NCBI GenBank assembly: GCA_023407575.1
Contig: JAEYLX010000034.1
Span: 53,669-117,668 of the forward strand
Direction: 5' to 3'
Source: Bacillota bacterium
GTDB taxonomy: Bacteria; Bacillota; Clostridia; Lachnospirales; Lachnospiraceae
DNA length: 64,000 bases
The translations under genes and the position numbers were made by a program. This document shows positions 1 to 9,841 of the stretch, piece after piece (within the stretch, counting starts at the first letter, position 1; each line of letters opens with the position of its first letter). The notes beneath the pieces were generated by a model. The model was not told the DNA's origin, searched no databases, and saw only the letters and a program-made list of their open reading frames with translations.

Positions 1-185
1 CCCTCTACTCTGCATTCAGCAGGCTGGAGAACAACGGCTATATTGAATCCTTTTACGGGGAAGAGAGCTTAGGTAAACGTAGAACTTACTATAAAATAAC
101 ACCAAGCGGTCTTGCCTTCTATAAAGAAAAGTGTATTGAGTGGGAACTAACCAAAGATGTAATTAATCGATTTATAAAGGAGTGA
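1..185 (+). CDS. PadR-family transcriptional regulator, C-terminal part (cut by window edge)
   Basis: The open frame entering the window at base 3 encodes the end of a PadR winged helix: a YSAFSRLENNGYI segment, then the wing with KRRTYYKITPSG, then a short C-terminal helix and a TGA at 183-185. PadR proteins are small repressors that often control the membrane protein encoded next to them. The next gene starts 8 bases after the stop, so the two are almost certainly co-transcribed. The N-terminus lies outside the window. Confidence 0.85.
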   Translation, partial: LYSAFSRLENNGYIESFYGEESLGKRRTYYKITPSGLAFYKEKCIEWELTKDVINRFIKE

Positions 186-192
186 AGAGGAT

Positions 193-1164
193 ATGGAAAC
201 AATTAAAAATTACTTAGACAATATGTTTGCAAGCTTACCAAAGACCTCAAGAGTCTTAGATTTAAAAAGTAACCTCTTAAATAATATGGAGGAAAAGTAC
301 AACGAATTAAAAAGACAAGGAAAGTCGGAGAACGAAGCCATTGGCATTGTTATATCTGAGTTTGGTAATATTGATGAATTAGCAAATGAACTGGGCATAC
401 GTCCCGAAGAAGCAGATACAACCCCACTTATAACCAAAGAGGAAGTTGAAGGTTATCTTAATGTAAAGAGTATTACTGGAAGACTTATTGGTATAGGAGT
501 AATGCTTTGTATTCTAGGTGCTGTTTGCTTAATAATTTTAACGACTATATTTGAAAATCAGATTATACCAAATGATTTCGCTACTGATGCCTCCAGTATT
601 ATTGGTGTGATTGTTCTCCTCCTCTTTGTGGCTATTGCTGTTGGTCTCTTCATTTATTCCGGCTGGCTTATGGAGAAATATCAATATATGGAAAAGGGAG
701 TGCAGCTACCAATAGGTTTAGAAGCAGAACTAAAGCAAGCCAGTGAAAAATATCAGCCAACCTTTTATCTGCAATTAATCATTGGTGTATGTCTTCTCGT
801 AATCTCTCCAATCACTGTAATCGCTACCAGCTTAATGGCTGATACTTATCAGGTCTATGGAGTAGCAACACTTTTAGTAATCGTTTCCATCTCAGTTTAT
901 TTATTTATTTCCTCTGGCACTAAAAAAGAGAGCTATGATCGTTTATTAAAAACTGGTGACTATGCTGTGAAGCAAAACAAAAAAGAAGACAAAGTAATTG
1001 GTGCAGTTGCCTCAATCGTTTGGCCACTTGCTACTGTCATATTCTTATTTACTGGTTTTGTATATGACTTATGGAGCAAATCATGGATTATATTCCCAAT
1101 TACTGGTGTTCTATTTGGTATGTTTTGTGCAGCTTACAGCATAATTACGCAAAAAGAGGAATAG
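193..1164 (+). CDS. HAAS-domain (DUF1700-like) membrane protein
   Basis: 323 residues. The first 70 or so form a helical HAAS-type signalling domain (METIKNYLDNMF, then helices ending in FGNIDELANELG). About five hydrophobic segments follow, near residues 97-117, 138-158, 195-215, 221-240 and 275-320. HAAS proteins are typically encoded next to a PadR regulator, as here, and are thought to be regulated membrane proteins, but the cellular role is unknown. The ribosome site GAAGAGG precedes the ATG. Family assignment rests on the N-terminal domain and the PadR neighbour. Confidence 0.75.
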   Translation: METIKNYLDNMFASLPKTSRVLDLKSNLLNNMEEKYNELKRQGKSENEAIGIVISEFGNIDELANELGIRPEEADTTPLITKEEVEGYLNVKSITGRLIGIGVMLCILGAVCLIILTTIFENQIIPNDFATDASSIIGVIVLLLFVAIAVGLFIYSGWLMEKYQYMEKGVQLPIGLEAELKQASEKYQPTFYLQLIIGVCLLVISPITVIATSLMADTYQVYGVATLLVIVSISVYLFISSGTKKESYDRLLKTGDYAVKQNKKEDKVIGAVASIVWPLATVIFLFTGFVYDLWSKSWIIFPITGVLFGMFCAAYSIITQKEE

Positions 1165-1217
1165 TACTTCTATGAATCAATCAGCTCTATGAAACTTAAT
1201 AAAAGTAACCTAACTAT

Positions 1218-1300
1218 AAAAACCGAGTAATCGTGTCCTTCCACTTTGTAGTCCAGATATTTCTTCTGTCCTTCCTGTGTATCGAAACGTTACTCGGTTT
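1218..1300. terminator. Inverted repeat with long loop, convergent terminator candidate
   Basis: AAACCGAGTAA and TTACTCGGTTT form an 11-bp stem around an unusually long loop of about 60 bases. It lies between two convergent genes, with T-rich sequence after the right arm. It may serve both strands. The loop length is atypical for a simple intrinsic terminator. Confidence 0.55.
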
Positions 1301-1314
1301 ATTTTGTCTATATT

Positions 1315-3672
1315 TTAAATCTTAAATTTTGCGATAGCTTCTTCTAGCTCCTTCGCCTTTTCTTTCATTTCTTCTGCCTGTTGATTCAACGTTTCAATTG
1401 CTGTTATCTGATTACTAACGTTAGTATCAACTACTTCTGAGGATGCCAAGGTTTCTTCCGTTACTGCGGCAATATTTTTAATTGCATCCAGTACCTCATC
1501 CTTTGAAACCGTAATGGTACCCATATTGTTTGTGATATGATTCATCTTCTCAAGGAGCTCAATCATATGTCCATCTACATCCTGGAATACCTTAACTGTA
1601 CTATTTAATGCTTCTGTCTGTGATACCAGCAATTGCTCTGCACGATTAGCTGAAGCAACTGTAACTTGTGTTTTTTGTTGAATGTTTTGAATTATCTTTT
1701 CAATACTCTTAACAGACTCTACTGATTGCTCTGCCAGATTTCGAATCTGATCTGCTACAACTGCAAAGCCTCTACCAGCATCTCCTGCTCTTGCGGCTTC
1801 GATGGAAGCATTTAAGGAAAGTAGATTCGTAGTTGAAGCAATATCATTGATTGTTCCTACCACGCTTCCAATGCTCTTAGAGTGTCTCTCCAGTTCTTCA
1901 ATATCTTTAATAATGACATTGGTGATCTCGGAGGTTGCTGTTACCTGATCAATCAGATTATCAACAATATTTTTACCATTACTAATGATTTGCTGAGTGT
2001 TATTTGCAACATTTCCTACATTGGTTGTATCTGTATAGGCTTCCCCAATCTGTGCAGCAAAATCTGTCATCTGCAGGAAGCTCTTTTCTGTATCCTTTGC
2101 CTGTTCCCCAACTCCCTGACTCATTACATTTACTGTGCTTGAAACTTCGTTGATGGAGGATAGAATATCTGTGGAAGCATCCGAAACTTTATATGCAGAA
2201 GCTGACACATTATGTCCGAAGGTCGCCATTTCAGCAATCAAATTTTTAATTGTAGTCATCGTATTATCCATATCCTGTGCCAGTGCACCAAATTCATCTT
2301 TGCGCTTGGACTTCATCAGGGTAGTAAAATCACCTGCCGAGATATGTTTAAAAGCTACAGAAAAGCGATTAATCGCTCTTGCAATATCAGTGGATAAAAA
2401 GAGACCGATAAAAATAGCTATTATGAAGGAAATAACTACAAATATTGCTGTTGCGATTCGTATTGTATTTAACTGGCTCAAAATGTCACTTCTAGGAATT
2501 AGCGTACACACCATCGCTCCGGTTTCGCCAACCTTGGAATACACAAATAAATTAGACTTCTTATTAATGGTTACATATTTCATCCCACTTACTTTGTCGC
2601 CTTCGAGAGCCTTTTTATAAAAGCTACTATTAGCAAAAACTGCTTCTCCTTGTTCTATTCCAGCCAATGCACTTTTCTTTCCTGTTACAAGAGTTTCTCT
2701 TCCGTCCGGTGTAACAAAAGCGACAATACTTTTTTCACTACTTATGGAATTGTCCAGTACGGTATTAATTTCAGACGTCATAAGGTCAAATACTATGTAT
2801 CCTTCGCCACGATAGAACTTTCTAATATAACTTGCCGCATATTGATCTGGCTGTGTGGAAAGTCCTTTATCAATGACTGGGTGATTACCTAGCCAAGCCG
2901 AAGTAGCACCACCAATCGTCTTTGACTTCTCCCTCCACTTAGCTGCTTCTTCTGATGCCTCAAAATCTGCATACAAGGTACTTGAGGGATTAGCAGATAG
3001 TGTCGACATAGCATTTCCCATACTTCCGAAGGCGTACGCTCCATAGATTCCTACGGAACTGGATACGAAGGTAGAAAGTGTTGTTCTTGCACTTGTAAAT
3101 AGTGTGTTTGAATCAATTACACTGTTTTCATTAAACTTTGTATAATAGAAATAAAAATCTTCAAGTCCAGCCATCTGTGATGCCTTAGTCTCTATATCCT
3201 TCATTAATAAGGAGATATAAAGTGCACTATTTTCAATATTACCTGCCGAGGACTTCTCATAATTTGCAATTACTGTTCCTTGAGATCTGTAATAAGAAAA
3301 TAATCCCAATGCAATAATTAATAGTGCTGGAATAAAGAATGCTATTACTAACTTAAAGCGCATCTGCCTTCTAAGCGGAAGAGTTTGCTCTCCTACATAT
3401 ATCAGCATATCCTTAAGTTTTTCACTAATTACACTTAGTTTACCGCTTTTTTTTGTAACTTTCTCTGAATTGTTCTTTTCTTTCTTTTTATTACGTTTTT
3501 TACCCTTGTGATTTCCTGCCTCTTCTACCTTGTTATTGTTTATGTCGACTGGTTGCTCCTCCTTTGAAGCACCTGTGCTGTCACTAAAAGTATCTTTGCT
3601 ATTCTCCATTTCCACTTCTTGCTGTAACTTGATTTCTTGTGTTTCTTGCTCATTATTATTCATGTATCCCAT
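1315..3672 (-). CDS. Methyl-accepting chemotaxis protein
   Basis: About 785 residues with a charged cytoplasmic N-terminus of about 95 residues rich in Lys, Glu and Asn, which is longer than usual. It is followed by a membrane segment (about 103-125), an extracellular sensor region of about 275 residues, a second membrane segment (about 402-425), a HAMP domain and a long MCP signalling domain. The hairpin tip contains a conserved stretch around [21 protein letters not shown]. It would relay an external signal to CheA/CheW. The start is set at the ATG behind GGGGAGG rather than six codons upstream. It is a lone gene with no che genes nearby; the ligand cannot be told from sequence. Confidence 0.92.
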   Translation of the reverse strand: MGYMNNNEQETQEIKLQQEVEMENSKDTFSDSTGASKEEQPVDINNNKVEEAGNHKGKKRNKKKEKNNSEKVTKKSGKLSVISEKLKDMLIYVGEQTLPLRRQMRFKLVIAFFIPALLIIALGLFSYYRSQGTVIANYEKSSAGNIENSALYISLLMKDIETKASQMAGLEDFYFYYTKFNENSVIDSNTLFTSARTTLSTFVSSSVGIYGAYAFGSMGNAMSTLSANPSSTLYADFEASEEAAKWREKSKTIGGATSAWLGNHPVIDKGLSTQPDQYAASYIRKFYRGEGYIVFDLMTSEINTVLDNSISSEKSIVAFVTPDGRETLVTGKKSALAGIEQGEAVFANSSFYKKALEGDKVSGMKYVTINKKSNLFVYSKVGETGAMVCTLIPRSDILSQLNTIRIATAIFVVISFIIAIFIGLFLSTDIARAINRFSVAFKHISAGDFTTLMKSKRKDEFGALAQDMDNTMTTIKNLIAEMATFGHNVSASAYKVSDASTDILSSINEVSSTVNVMSQGVGEQAKDTEKSFLQMTDFAAQIGEAYTDTTNVGNVANNTQQIISNGKNIVDNLIDQVTATSEITNVIIKDIEELERHSKSIGSVVGTINDIASTTNLLSLNASIEAARAGDAGRGFAVVADQIRNLAEQSVESVKSIEKIIQNIQQKTQVTVASANRAEQLLVSQTEALNSTVKVFQDVDGHMIELLEKMNHITNNMGTITVSKDEVLDAIKNIAAVTEETLASSEVVDTNVSNQITAIETLNQQAEEMKEKAKELEEAIAKFKI

Positions 3673-3877
3673 ACAACCTCCCCTTTGCATTATAATAAAT
3701 TATAAAAGGACACTATCACTTATAATATAGCAAAAAGCAGGTTATTTCTCAGTGTAATAATTACTGCAAAAAATTGTTATTTTTAGTGAATCTGTTATTA
3801 TTTACATTAACCCTATCATACTTTTGCCATGATTTAAGAGTATAGTTGCAATACTAGAAATTTACGGAGGTGATTTT

Positions 3878-6712
3878 TTGACATTAAAAAGATTAAAATA
3901 CCTATTATCCATATTCATTCTAATTGTATCAGCCTTGATATTTAATCATTTTGTTGCAAAAGCCGATACTGCACCAACTGCTGTGCTTAGAATTCTTGCA
4001 ACCAGTGATTTACACGGACAGGTAACCTCTTACGATTATGAAACTAATCTTTCGCTTCCATATAGCGGTCTTAGTAAAGTTGCTACACTTGTTAATTCAA
4101 AAAGAGGTGAGGTCGGCACAAACAATACTTTGTTGGTTGACAATGGGGATTTTTTGTACGATTATACTACAAACTATTTTTATGAAAAGGACAGAAATAG
4201 TGTCCAACCGATTTTAAAAGCAATGAAGTTAATGAATTATGATTATCTGACACTCGGCAATCATGAATTTGATTATCCCTGGGATTATTTAAAGAAGCAG
4301 CTTACCGATTCCGGTCTGTCTGACCGCATTGTTGTAAGTAATGTAATCTGGCATGACAGCGGGAAGACGGTCTTTGCACCTTCTGCAATCAAAGAGATGC
4401 AGCTGGTTTCTTCTGAGGGTACTATGATACCCGTGAGAGTCGGAATTATAGGTTCCTCCACCAATAGCATTTCGACTCGAAGAGGGGATTATGTAAATGA
4501 AATTGACGCAGCGAATAATTACACCAGCATTGTAGCTGAGGCAAACCGTCTGAAACAGGAAGAAAACGTGTCACTTGTTCTTGTGCTTATTCATGGTGGA
4601 ATTGGTTCCGAGAAACTCTCTAGCACCAGCGATAATATCGGATATGCTCTTTCAAAGGTATCCTCCATTGATGCAATTATTACCGGTCATTCACACGAAA
4701 CTTTTCCAGCAGCGGATAGCAAGTACAACACCTATCAAAATGTGGATGCAAAACTTGGCTTAATGAATGGCAAGCCTGTCATAACCCCTTCCAGCCATGC
4801 GAGAGCATTAGGTATGATTGATTTGAATATTCAACAGAACCTAGATGGGACAGTTTCTATTTCCTCAGCAAAGTCAGCTGTGGAAGTAGTTCCAAGCACG
4901 ACTAAGCAAAATACCGCCATTACAGGTATGTTTAAAAGCTATGCTGACAAATTAAAGTCTGGCTCTGATACCACTTCCTATCCAATTGCAAGTGGTGTTA
5001 CCTATCATAATTACGATTCAGTGGTACAAGATAGCAATTTATATCAGTTATTTAATAATGCCAAGATTGCATATGGTATGGCATATATTTCGGAATATCT
5101 TCCAACCTATAAAAACCTGCCAGTAATAGCCAGCACGCGTAATTTACTGGATTCCGGTGAGTTATCTATTAGAATTAAGGACAGCTTTACTGCTGCAAAA
5201 GTTGCGCAGCTTTTGTCTGAGTCCTCCACTGCAAGGCCTTCTGGCTATCTGCAGCTTTATGTGATTAATGGTAAATCCTTACGAGAATGGTTGGAATATA
5301 ACGCCAGCATGTATGCCACCTCTGGAACCTTATTAAAAAATACCTTGCAATCATATGTACTTAAAAATAAATCTGTTTCCACCTTATTACAGGAAAGCTA
5401 TCTCTATAATTGGAATTCTCAATACATATTTGATGGCTTTTCCTATCAGATTGATTTGTCCGTTCCTGCCCGTTATACATCAAAAGGCACTTTACAAAAC
5501 TCGAAATATAATCGTATTAAAAATTTATCTTATAACGGAAAAGCCATTACAGATACGCAAAAATTTATTCTTGTTACTGATACCGGAATTCCTGCATTAT
5601 CCTTTTTACCGGTGGAAAGCGAAAGCAGTATAAAACCTGTTAAGGATGATGTGACGGGTAAAACTGCTACGTTAAACTATATTAAAAGCCTTAGTAGCTT
5701 TGGCAATATATCCGTAAAAGCAGATTCTAATTGGTCTTTAACTGCCAGCAAAAACTACTCCTTCCTCCTGGGTATTAACAAAAAAAACATTAGTAGCCAG
5801 GTCTCATTCCCTTGGAAAACCGGACTAGCTGTTGAGACTCTTTCCTATAATTTTTATAAGGGAATACTACCAAAAAACACTCAGGATATTAATATTGTTG
5901 TGACTCAAGGCAGAAGCAGCGGAACAAACGAGCCTGTCCCTGTTGTTATCTCTGCAACCTCTGCTTATGGGATTAAGCAAATGAAATATTTGTCGGGAAG
6001 CATTACAAAGACAACGGACTCTAAATGGAAAACAGCGACCATCATAAGTAATAATCGTTTTACTGTCTCAAAAAATGGCACTTATTCAATCTTAGTGTCG
6101 GACTCAAATAGTAAAAGTGCTATTGCCTATATTAAAATAGACCGCTATAATAATAAAGTAATAGTAAGTCCAACCGCAGATAAACTTACAAATCGTAATA
6201 CTGTATTTACAGGGAAATCCATAGCAAATTCCTCAGTCTACGTGACCATTGGCAAAGATACCTATACAGCAAAGACCAAGAGCGATGGAACCTTTAAAAT
6301 TGATATTAAACCACCTGCTGCTTTTGCGACCATTAAGCTTTATGCAGAATATAATGGGCTGAGAAGTGCTACAGTAACCGCTGCGGTACGAAAGACCGGT
6401 CCCGATGCTGTTACAATTAATTCATTATCAGTTGGTAATACCCATATTACAGGTAACACAAGTCCAAATTGCATGGTTTACGCGTTGATCTGGAAGACTG
6501 TCTATGTCGGAAGAAATCAAGCGCAAGAATATAAAAATTCTGAGTTTTACAACAAAGACTATATAATTGTAGAGACTGACATTTCGATTGATCTGGCAAC
6601 GGGTACCTATGATATCTTAGTGCCAGCAGTTAAGAGTAATATGAAGGTATTTGTATTCTCTATGGATCGTTTTGGTGTTACCAGCAAATCTACCATGTTT
6701 ATGGTTCCATAA
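3878..6712 (+). CDS. Secreted 5'-nucleotidase / 2',3'-cyclic phosphodiesterase-type metallophosphoesterase
   Basis: 944 residues starting at a TTG (3878) seven bases after ACGGAGG. A signal peptide of about 30 residues ends near VAKADT. The metallophosphatase domain carries the metal-binding series SDLHGQ, DNGDF, GNHEFDYP, LIHGG and GHSHE. It is followed by a 5'-nucleotidase C-terminal domain (about 360-640) and then roughly 300 residues of beta-rich, Ig-like C-terminal modules. Such enzymes dephosphorylate extracellular nucleotides for phosphate and nucleoside scavenging. No cell-wall sorting motif is visible, so the protein is probably released or held by its C-terminal modules. Exact substrate is inferred from the family. 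Confidence 0.88.
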   Translation: MTLKRLKYLLSIFILIVSALIFNHFVAKADTAPTAVLRILATSDLHGQVTSYDYETNLSLPYSGLSKVATLVNSKRGEVGTNNTLLVDNGDFLYDYTTNYFYEKDRNSVQPILKAMKLMNYDYLTLGNHEFDYPWDYLKKQLTDSGLSDRIVVSNVIWHDSGKTVFAPSAIKEMQLVSSEGTMIPVRVGIIGSSTNSISTRRGDYVNEIDAANNYTSIVAEANRLKQEENVSLVLVLIHGGIGSEKLSSTSDNIGYALSKVSSIDAIITGHSHETFPAADSKYNTYQNVDAKLGLMNGKPVITPSSHARALGMIDLNIQQNLDGTVSISSAKSAVEVVPSTTKQNTAITGMFKSYADKLKSGSDTTSYPIASGVTYHNYDSVVQDSNLYQLFNNAKIAYGMAYISEYLPTYKNLPVIASTRNLLDSGELSIRIKDSFTAAKVAQLLSESSTARPSGYLQLYVINGKSLREWLEYNASMYATSGTLLKNTLQSYVLKNKSVSTLLQESYLYNWNSQYIFDGFSYQIDLSVPARYTSKGTLQNSKYNRIKNLSYNGKAITDTQKFILVTDTGIPALSFLPVESESSIKPVKDDVTGKTATLNYIKSLSSFGNISVKADSNWSLTASKNYSFLLGINKKNISSQVSFPWKTGLAVETLSYNFYKGILPKNTQDINIVVTQGRSSGTNEPVPVVISATSAYGIKQMKYLSGSITKTTDSKWKTATIISNNRFTVSKNGTYSILVSDSNSKSAIAYIKIDRYNNKVIVSPTADKLTNRNTVFTGKSIANSSVYVTIGKDTYTAKTKSDGTFKIDIKPPAAFATIKLYAEYNGLRSATVTAAVRKTGPDAVTINSLSVGNTHITGNTSPNCMVYALIWKTVYVGRNQAQEYKNSEFYNKDYIIVETDISIDLATGTYDILVPAVKSNMKVFVFSMDRFGVTSKSTMFMVP

Positions 6713-6750
6713 AAATCAACCCGCTTTAGGGCGGTAATGGAGGTTATTTT

Positions 6751-7737
6751 ATGTACAATGCTAGTCCAGAACGTTATGAAACAATGAAATATAACCGCTG
6801 TGGTCATAGTGGTTTAAAGCTCCCCGCTGTATCCTTAGGACTATGGCACAATTTTGGCTCGAATGCAAGTTATGATAATATGACTGCCATGTGCCACACT
6901 GCCTTTGATTTAGGAATTACTCATTTTGATCTTGCCAATAACTATGGTCCCGAACCTGGCAGCGCCGAAACAAACTTTGGTCGTATTTTAAAGGATAGTC
7001 TTGGCAAATATAGAGATGAGCTTGTAATTTCCACAAAAGCAGGCTATGATATGTGGACTGGTCCTTATGGTAATTTTGGTTCCAGAAAATATTTAATTGC
7101 AAGCTTAGATCAGAGTCTTTCACGTATGGGCCTTGACTATGTTGATATCTATTATCATCACCGTCCAGATCCTGAAACTCCATTGGAGGAGACCATGCTT
7201 GCACTGGATTCCATCGTTCGAAGCGGTAAAGCACTTTATGTTGGTATTTCCAACTATAATAAGGAACAGACCAGAGCAGCAATGAAGATTTTAAGTGAAT
7301 TAAAAACACCTTTTATTATCAATCAAAGATGTTATTCCATGTTTAACCGGGATATTGAAGAGGATGGTTTAAAATCCTACGCAGCAAAATATGGTATTGG
7401 CATCATTGCTTTTTCACCGCTTGCTCAAGGTCTTTTAAGTGATCGTTATCTTGGTGGAATTCCTGCCGATAGTCGAATCCACACCGATGGTCGTTTCTTA
7501 AAAGAAGGCCATATTACGGAGGAAAAGCTACACAAAATACAAGCTCTGAACGCAATTGCGCAAAACAGAGGACAGTCTCTTGCACAGATGGCCCTTTCTT
7601 GGGTACTACGTGATGAGGAAGTTACCAGTGTTTTAATTGGTGCTTCAAGACCAGAACAAATTATTCAAAATGCAGCCATTGTACATGCAGCAGCTTTTAC
7701 AGAGCATGAGCTGGAAGCAATAGAAGCAATTCTATAA
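6751..7737 (+). CDS. Aldo/keto reductase, YghZ / L-glyceraldehyde-3-phosphate reductase type
   Basis: 328 residues with a complete (beta/alpha)8 aldo-keto reductase pattern. Asp and Tyr of the tetrad are in HFDLANNYGP, Lys in STKAGYDMW and His in YYHHRPDP; the NADPH-binding end includes LIGASRPEQI. The opening KYNRCGHSGLKLP and the GPEPGSAE segment are typical of the YghZ/Gpr branch, which detoxifies small aldehydes such as methylglyoxal or L-glyceraldehyde 3-phosphate. A clear GGAGG lies 8 bases before the ATG. It sits 38 bases after the phosphoesterase gene and may share its transcript. Confidence 0.88.
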   Translation: MYNASPERYETMKYNRCGHSGLKLPAVSLGLWHNFGSNASYDNMTAMCHTAFDLGITHFDLANNYGPEPGSAETNFGRILKDSLGKYRDELVISTKAGYDMWTGPYGNFGSRKYLIASLDQSLSRMGLDYVDIYYHHRPDPETPLEETMLALDSIVRSGKALYVGISNYNKEQTRAAMKILSELKTPFIINQRCYSMFNRDIEEDGLKSYAAKYGIGIIAFSPLAQGLLSDRYLGGIPADSRIHTDGRFLKEGHITEEKLHKIQALNAIAQNRGQSLAQMALSWVLRDEEVTSVLIGASRPEQIIQNAAIVHAAAFTEHELEAIEAIL

Positions 7738-7746
7738 TAGAAAACA

Positions 7747-7806
7747 AAAACCAGTTAGAAAGTTCCCATTTCGGTAAATCTGAAGGAAGCTACTAACTGG
7801 TTTTTT
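7747..7806 (+). terminator. Intrinsic terminator after aldo/keto reductase
   Basis: AAAACCAGTTAG pairs with CTAACTGGTTTT and is followed by a T run. The loop is about 34 bases, longer than usual. Confidence 0.75.
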
Positions 7807-7902
7807 AATGTTTATTCTTTCTTGACTTTTTATTCGTTACTTAATATTATTGGTAAGATATAAATTAAACAGCGAAAAATAAGAGAGAAAGTTGACAATA
7901 TA

Positions 7903-9069
7903 ATGAATCCCAGAAAACTAAAGATAAAGACAGCCCTCCAAGTATTATTAATTATAATCCTGCTTCTTGCATTCACTGGCTGTACAAATGCATCAATAAC
8001 TACGGATAGCAATAGTGGTTCCATTGGGAAAACTTCGGACCTGCAGGTACATTTCATCGATGTAGGTCAAGGAGATTGTACACTAATCACCAGCGATGGG
8101 AAAGCAATGTTAATTGATGCTGGCAATAATGATAAAGGAACCTTAGTACAATCCTATCTGCAAAACCAAGGTATATCAACATTAGATGTGGTCATCTGTA
8201 CTCATGGGGATAGTGATCATAGTGGTGGAATCGATGTTATTCTAACTAAGTTTGATTGTAAAACAGTCATTATGCCTGATACCGATAAGGTAATGAGTAA
8301 TACCAAGACCTTTCGCGATGTGTTATCTGCTATGAAGTCAAAAGGCTATAAGAATACACCTCCAGTTGTGGGTGATACCTTTCCATTAGGAAATGCTACT
8401 GTTACAATTGTCGCACCAAATTCCTATGAATATGGTGATAATCCAAATGACTACTCTGTGGGGATTTTAGTTCAAAATGGAGACAATCGATTCTTATTTA
8501 CAGGGGATGCTGAAGAGGCAGCCGAAGCTGATATTCTTAATAACGGAATTGATATCTCTGCTGATGTATTTAAAGTTGCACATCACGGTGCAAATACTGC
8601 AAATACAGATGAATTCCTGGAAGCAATTAGTCCAGCCTATGCTGTAATTAGTTGTGGTGAAGGTAATTCCTATGGTCATCCCAGGGCAGAAGTCTTAAAT
8701 AAGTTAAGGTCTGGGGATACGAAGGTCTTTCGAACCGATGAGCAGGGAACCATTGTTGCAACGTCAGATGGTACTGATATTACCTGGAATTGTTCCCCTT
8801 CTGATACCTGGCAAGCAGGTGAACCTACTGGGAATTCTTCTGACAATAAAACTGAAACAGAGGATGCTTATAATGCAGGAACAAGTAATAACTCTGATAT
8901 AGACAATTCTATAGATATAAAAGAATTAAAGGTTTATGTAACAGATTCTGGTAGCAAGTACCATTTGGCAGGCTGCTCTTACTTATCCGAGAGTTCGAAT
9001 GAACTCTCTCTGGAAGAAGCCAAAAAAGAAGGCTATATGCCTTGCTCAAAATGTAATCCTCCAGAATAA
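7903..9069 (+). CDS. Secreted lipoprotein metallo-beta-lactamase-fold hydrolase (ComEC-like domain)
   Basis: 388 residues. A lipoprotein signal ends at LAFTGC. The hydrolase domain resembles the C-terminal competence domain of ComEC/Rec2: HFIDVGQGDCTLI, the zinc motif THGDSDHSGG, FTGDAEEAAE and KVAHHGANT, then ISCGEGNSYGHP. After an acidic, low-complexity linker (about 300-340) comes a C-terminal module with YHLAGCSYL and PCSKCNPPE, a small Cys-rich module like that found on extracellular nucleases. Proteins of this type are thought to act on extracellular DNA or other phosphodiesters; the substrate is not established. There is no strong ribosome site, only GAGAGAAAG about 7-8 bases upstream. 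Confidence 0.85.
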   Translation: MNPRKLKIKTALQVLLIIILLLAFTGCTNASITTDSNSGSIGKTSDLQVHFIDVGQGDCTLITSDGKAMLIDAGNNDKGTLVQSYLQNQGISTLDVVICTHGDSDHSGGIDVILTKFDCKTVIMPDTDKVMSNTKTFRDVLSAMKSKGYKNTPPVVGDTFPLGNATVTIVAPNSYEYGDNPNDYSVGILVQNGDNRFLFTGDAEEAAEADILNNGIDISADVFKVAHHGANTANTDEFLEAISPAYAVISCGEGNSYGHPRAEVLNKLRSGDTKVFRTDEQGTIVATSDGTDITWNCSPSDTWQAGEPTGNSSDNKTETEDAYNAGTSNNSDIDNSIDIKELKVYVTDSGSKYHLAGCSYLSESSNELSLEEAKKEGYMPCSKCNPPE

Positions 9070-9140
9070 CTAGACGTAATTATTTAACAAATACTGATTT
9101 TACTTATTACATACATATACTGTTAACATTATATATTAAC

Positions 9141-9180
9141 TATGGGGCAAAGTACGATAGCGACTGTACTTTGCCCCATA
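9141..9180. terminator. Perfect 15-bp hairpin between convergent genes
   Basis: TATGGGGCAAAGTAC pairs perfectly with GTACTTTGCCCCATA around a 10-base loop. There is no clean T run on either side, but the strength and position between convergent genes suggest a bidirectional terminator. Confidence 0.7.
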
Positions 9181-9204
9181 AGTGTATTTTACTGCTTATT
9201 ATTC

Positions 9205-9612
9205 CTATGCCTGTCTTCTCATTATAATCGCTCTTGGCTGAAAGCCAAGACTTTCCCAGAAGCCCTTCCCACGTTCATTCCAACAAAGTACATCCAGATC
9301 TATTTCTTCCGTTCCCAGTTCATTTAAGAGAGTATGAAAAGCCGTGGTTCCTCTTCCGCCTCTGCGATACGGTCTGCATATAAAGAAGTCTACAAGATAA
9401 TAAGGCTTTCTACTCTTATTTACTAAAGCATACCCTACAATCTCATCCTCCAAAAACAGATAGGCTTGACTTCCCATATCTATGTACTTTAATAATCTAT
9501 CCTGAAATTCTTGTTCTGTTAGCTTTGTATCACTCGGTTCATCTTCAAATAATTGACGTGCCATGTCAGCGACTAACAGGTACTCCTCTTGGTTTGCTAC
9601 ACGTATGTTCAT
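9205..9612 (-). CDS. GNAT-family N-acetyltransferase
   Basis: 135 residues with a GNAT fold: an AYLFLEDEIVGYALV strand, the acetyl-CoA loop FFICRPYRRGGRG (Q/R-x-x-G-x-G/A type) and a C-terminal WNERGKGFWESLGF segment. The start follows AGGAGG by 7 bases. The substrate cannot be told. Transcribed alone, converging with the preceding gene. Confidence 0.85.
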   Translation of the reverse strand: MNIRVANQEEYLLVADMARQLFEDEPSDTKLTEQEFQDRLLKYIDMGSQAYLFLEDEIVGYALVNKSRKPYYLVDFFICRPYRRGGRGTTAFHTLLNELGTEEIDLDVLCWNERGKGFWESLGFQPRAIIMRRQA

Positions 9613-9803
9613 ACTTTGACCTCCTGTTGATGAATATAATTCATGTATGTTTTTAATAACCTATTATACCTTTCTTTATGATTAATTCAAGAAGAATTCG
9701 TAAATGCTAATGTTAATGTTAGCCAAATTGTTATTTATAATAATATGTTTACTACTAAGATTTAGTAAAGTTAAAATTACAGTATTAAATAATTACATTT
9801 TTC

Positions 9804-9841
9804 TTGACATGCAACCTAATGGTTGCTAATATTGTTTTATG
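9804..9841 (+). promoter_or_regulatory. Promoter with palindromic operator in the spacer; leaderless start
   Basis: TTGACA (9804-9809) and TAATAT (9827-9832) are 17 bp apart. The spacer is almost filled by the perfect palindrome GCAACCTAATGGTTGC (9811-9826). Transcription would start about 6-8 bases after the -10, on the ATG at 9839. No ribosome binding site is present, so the transcript is predicted to be leaderless. Confidence 0.75.

Noticed and set aside
2135..2620. Long plus-strand ORF inside the chemoreceptor gene
   Set aside because: It is the antisense shadow of the conserved MCP coding sequence, with no family resemblance.
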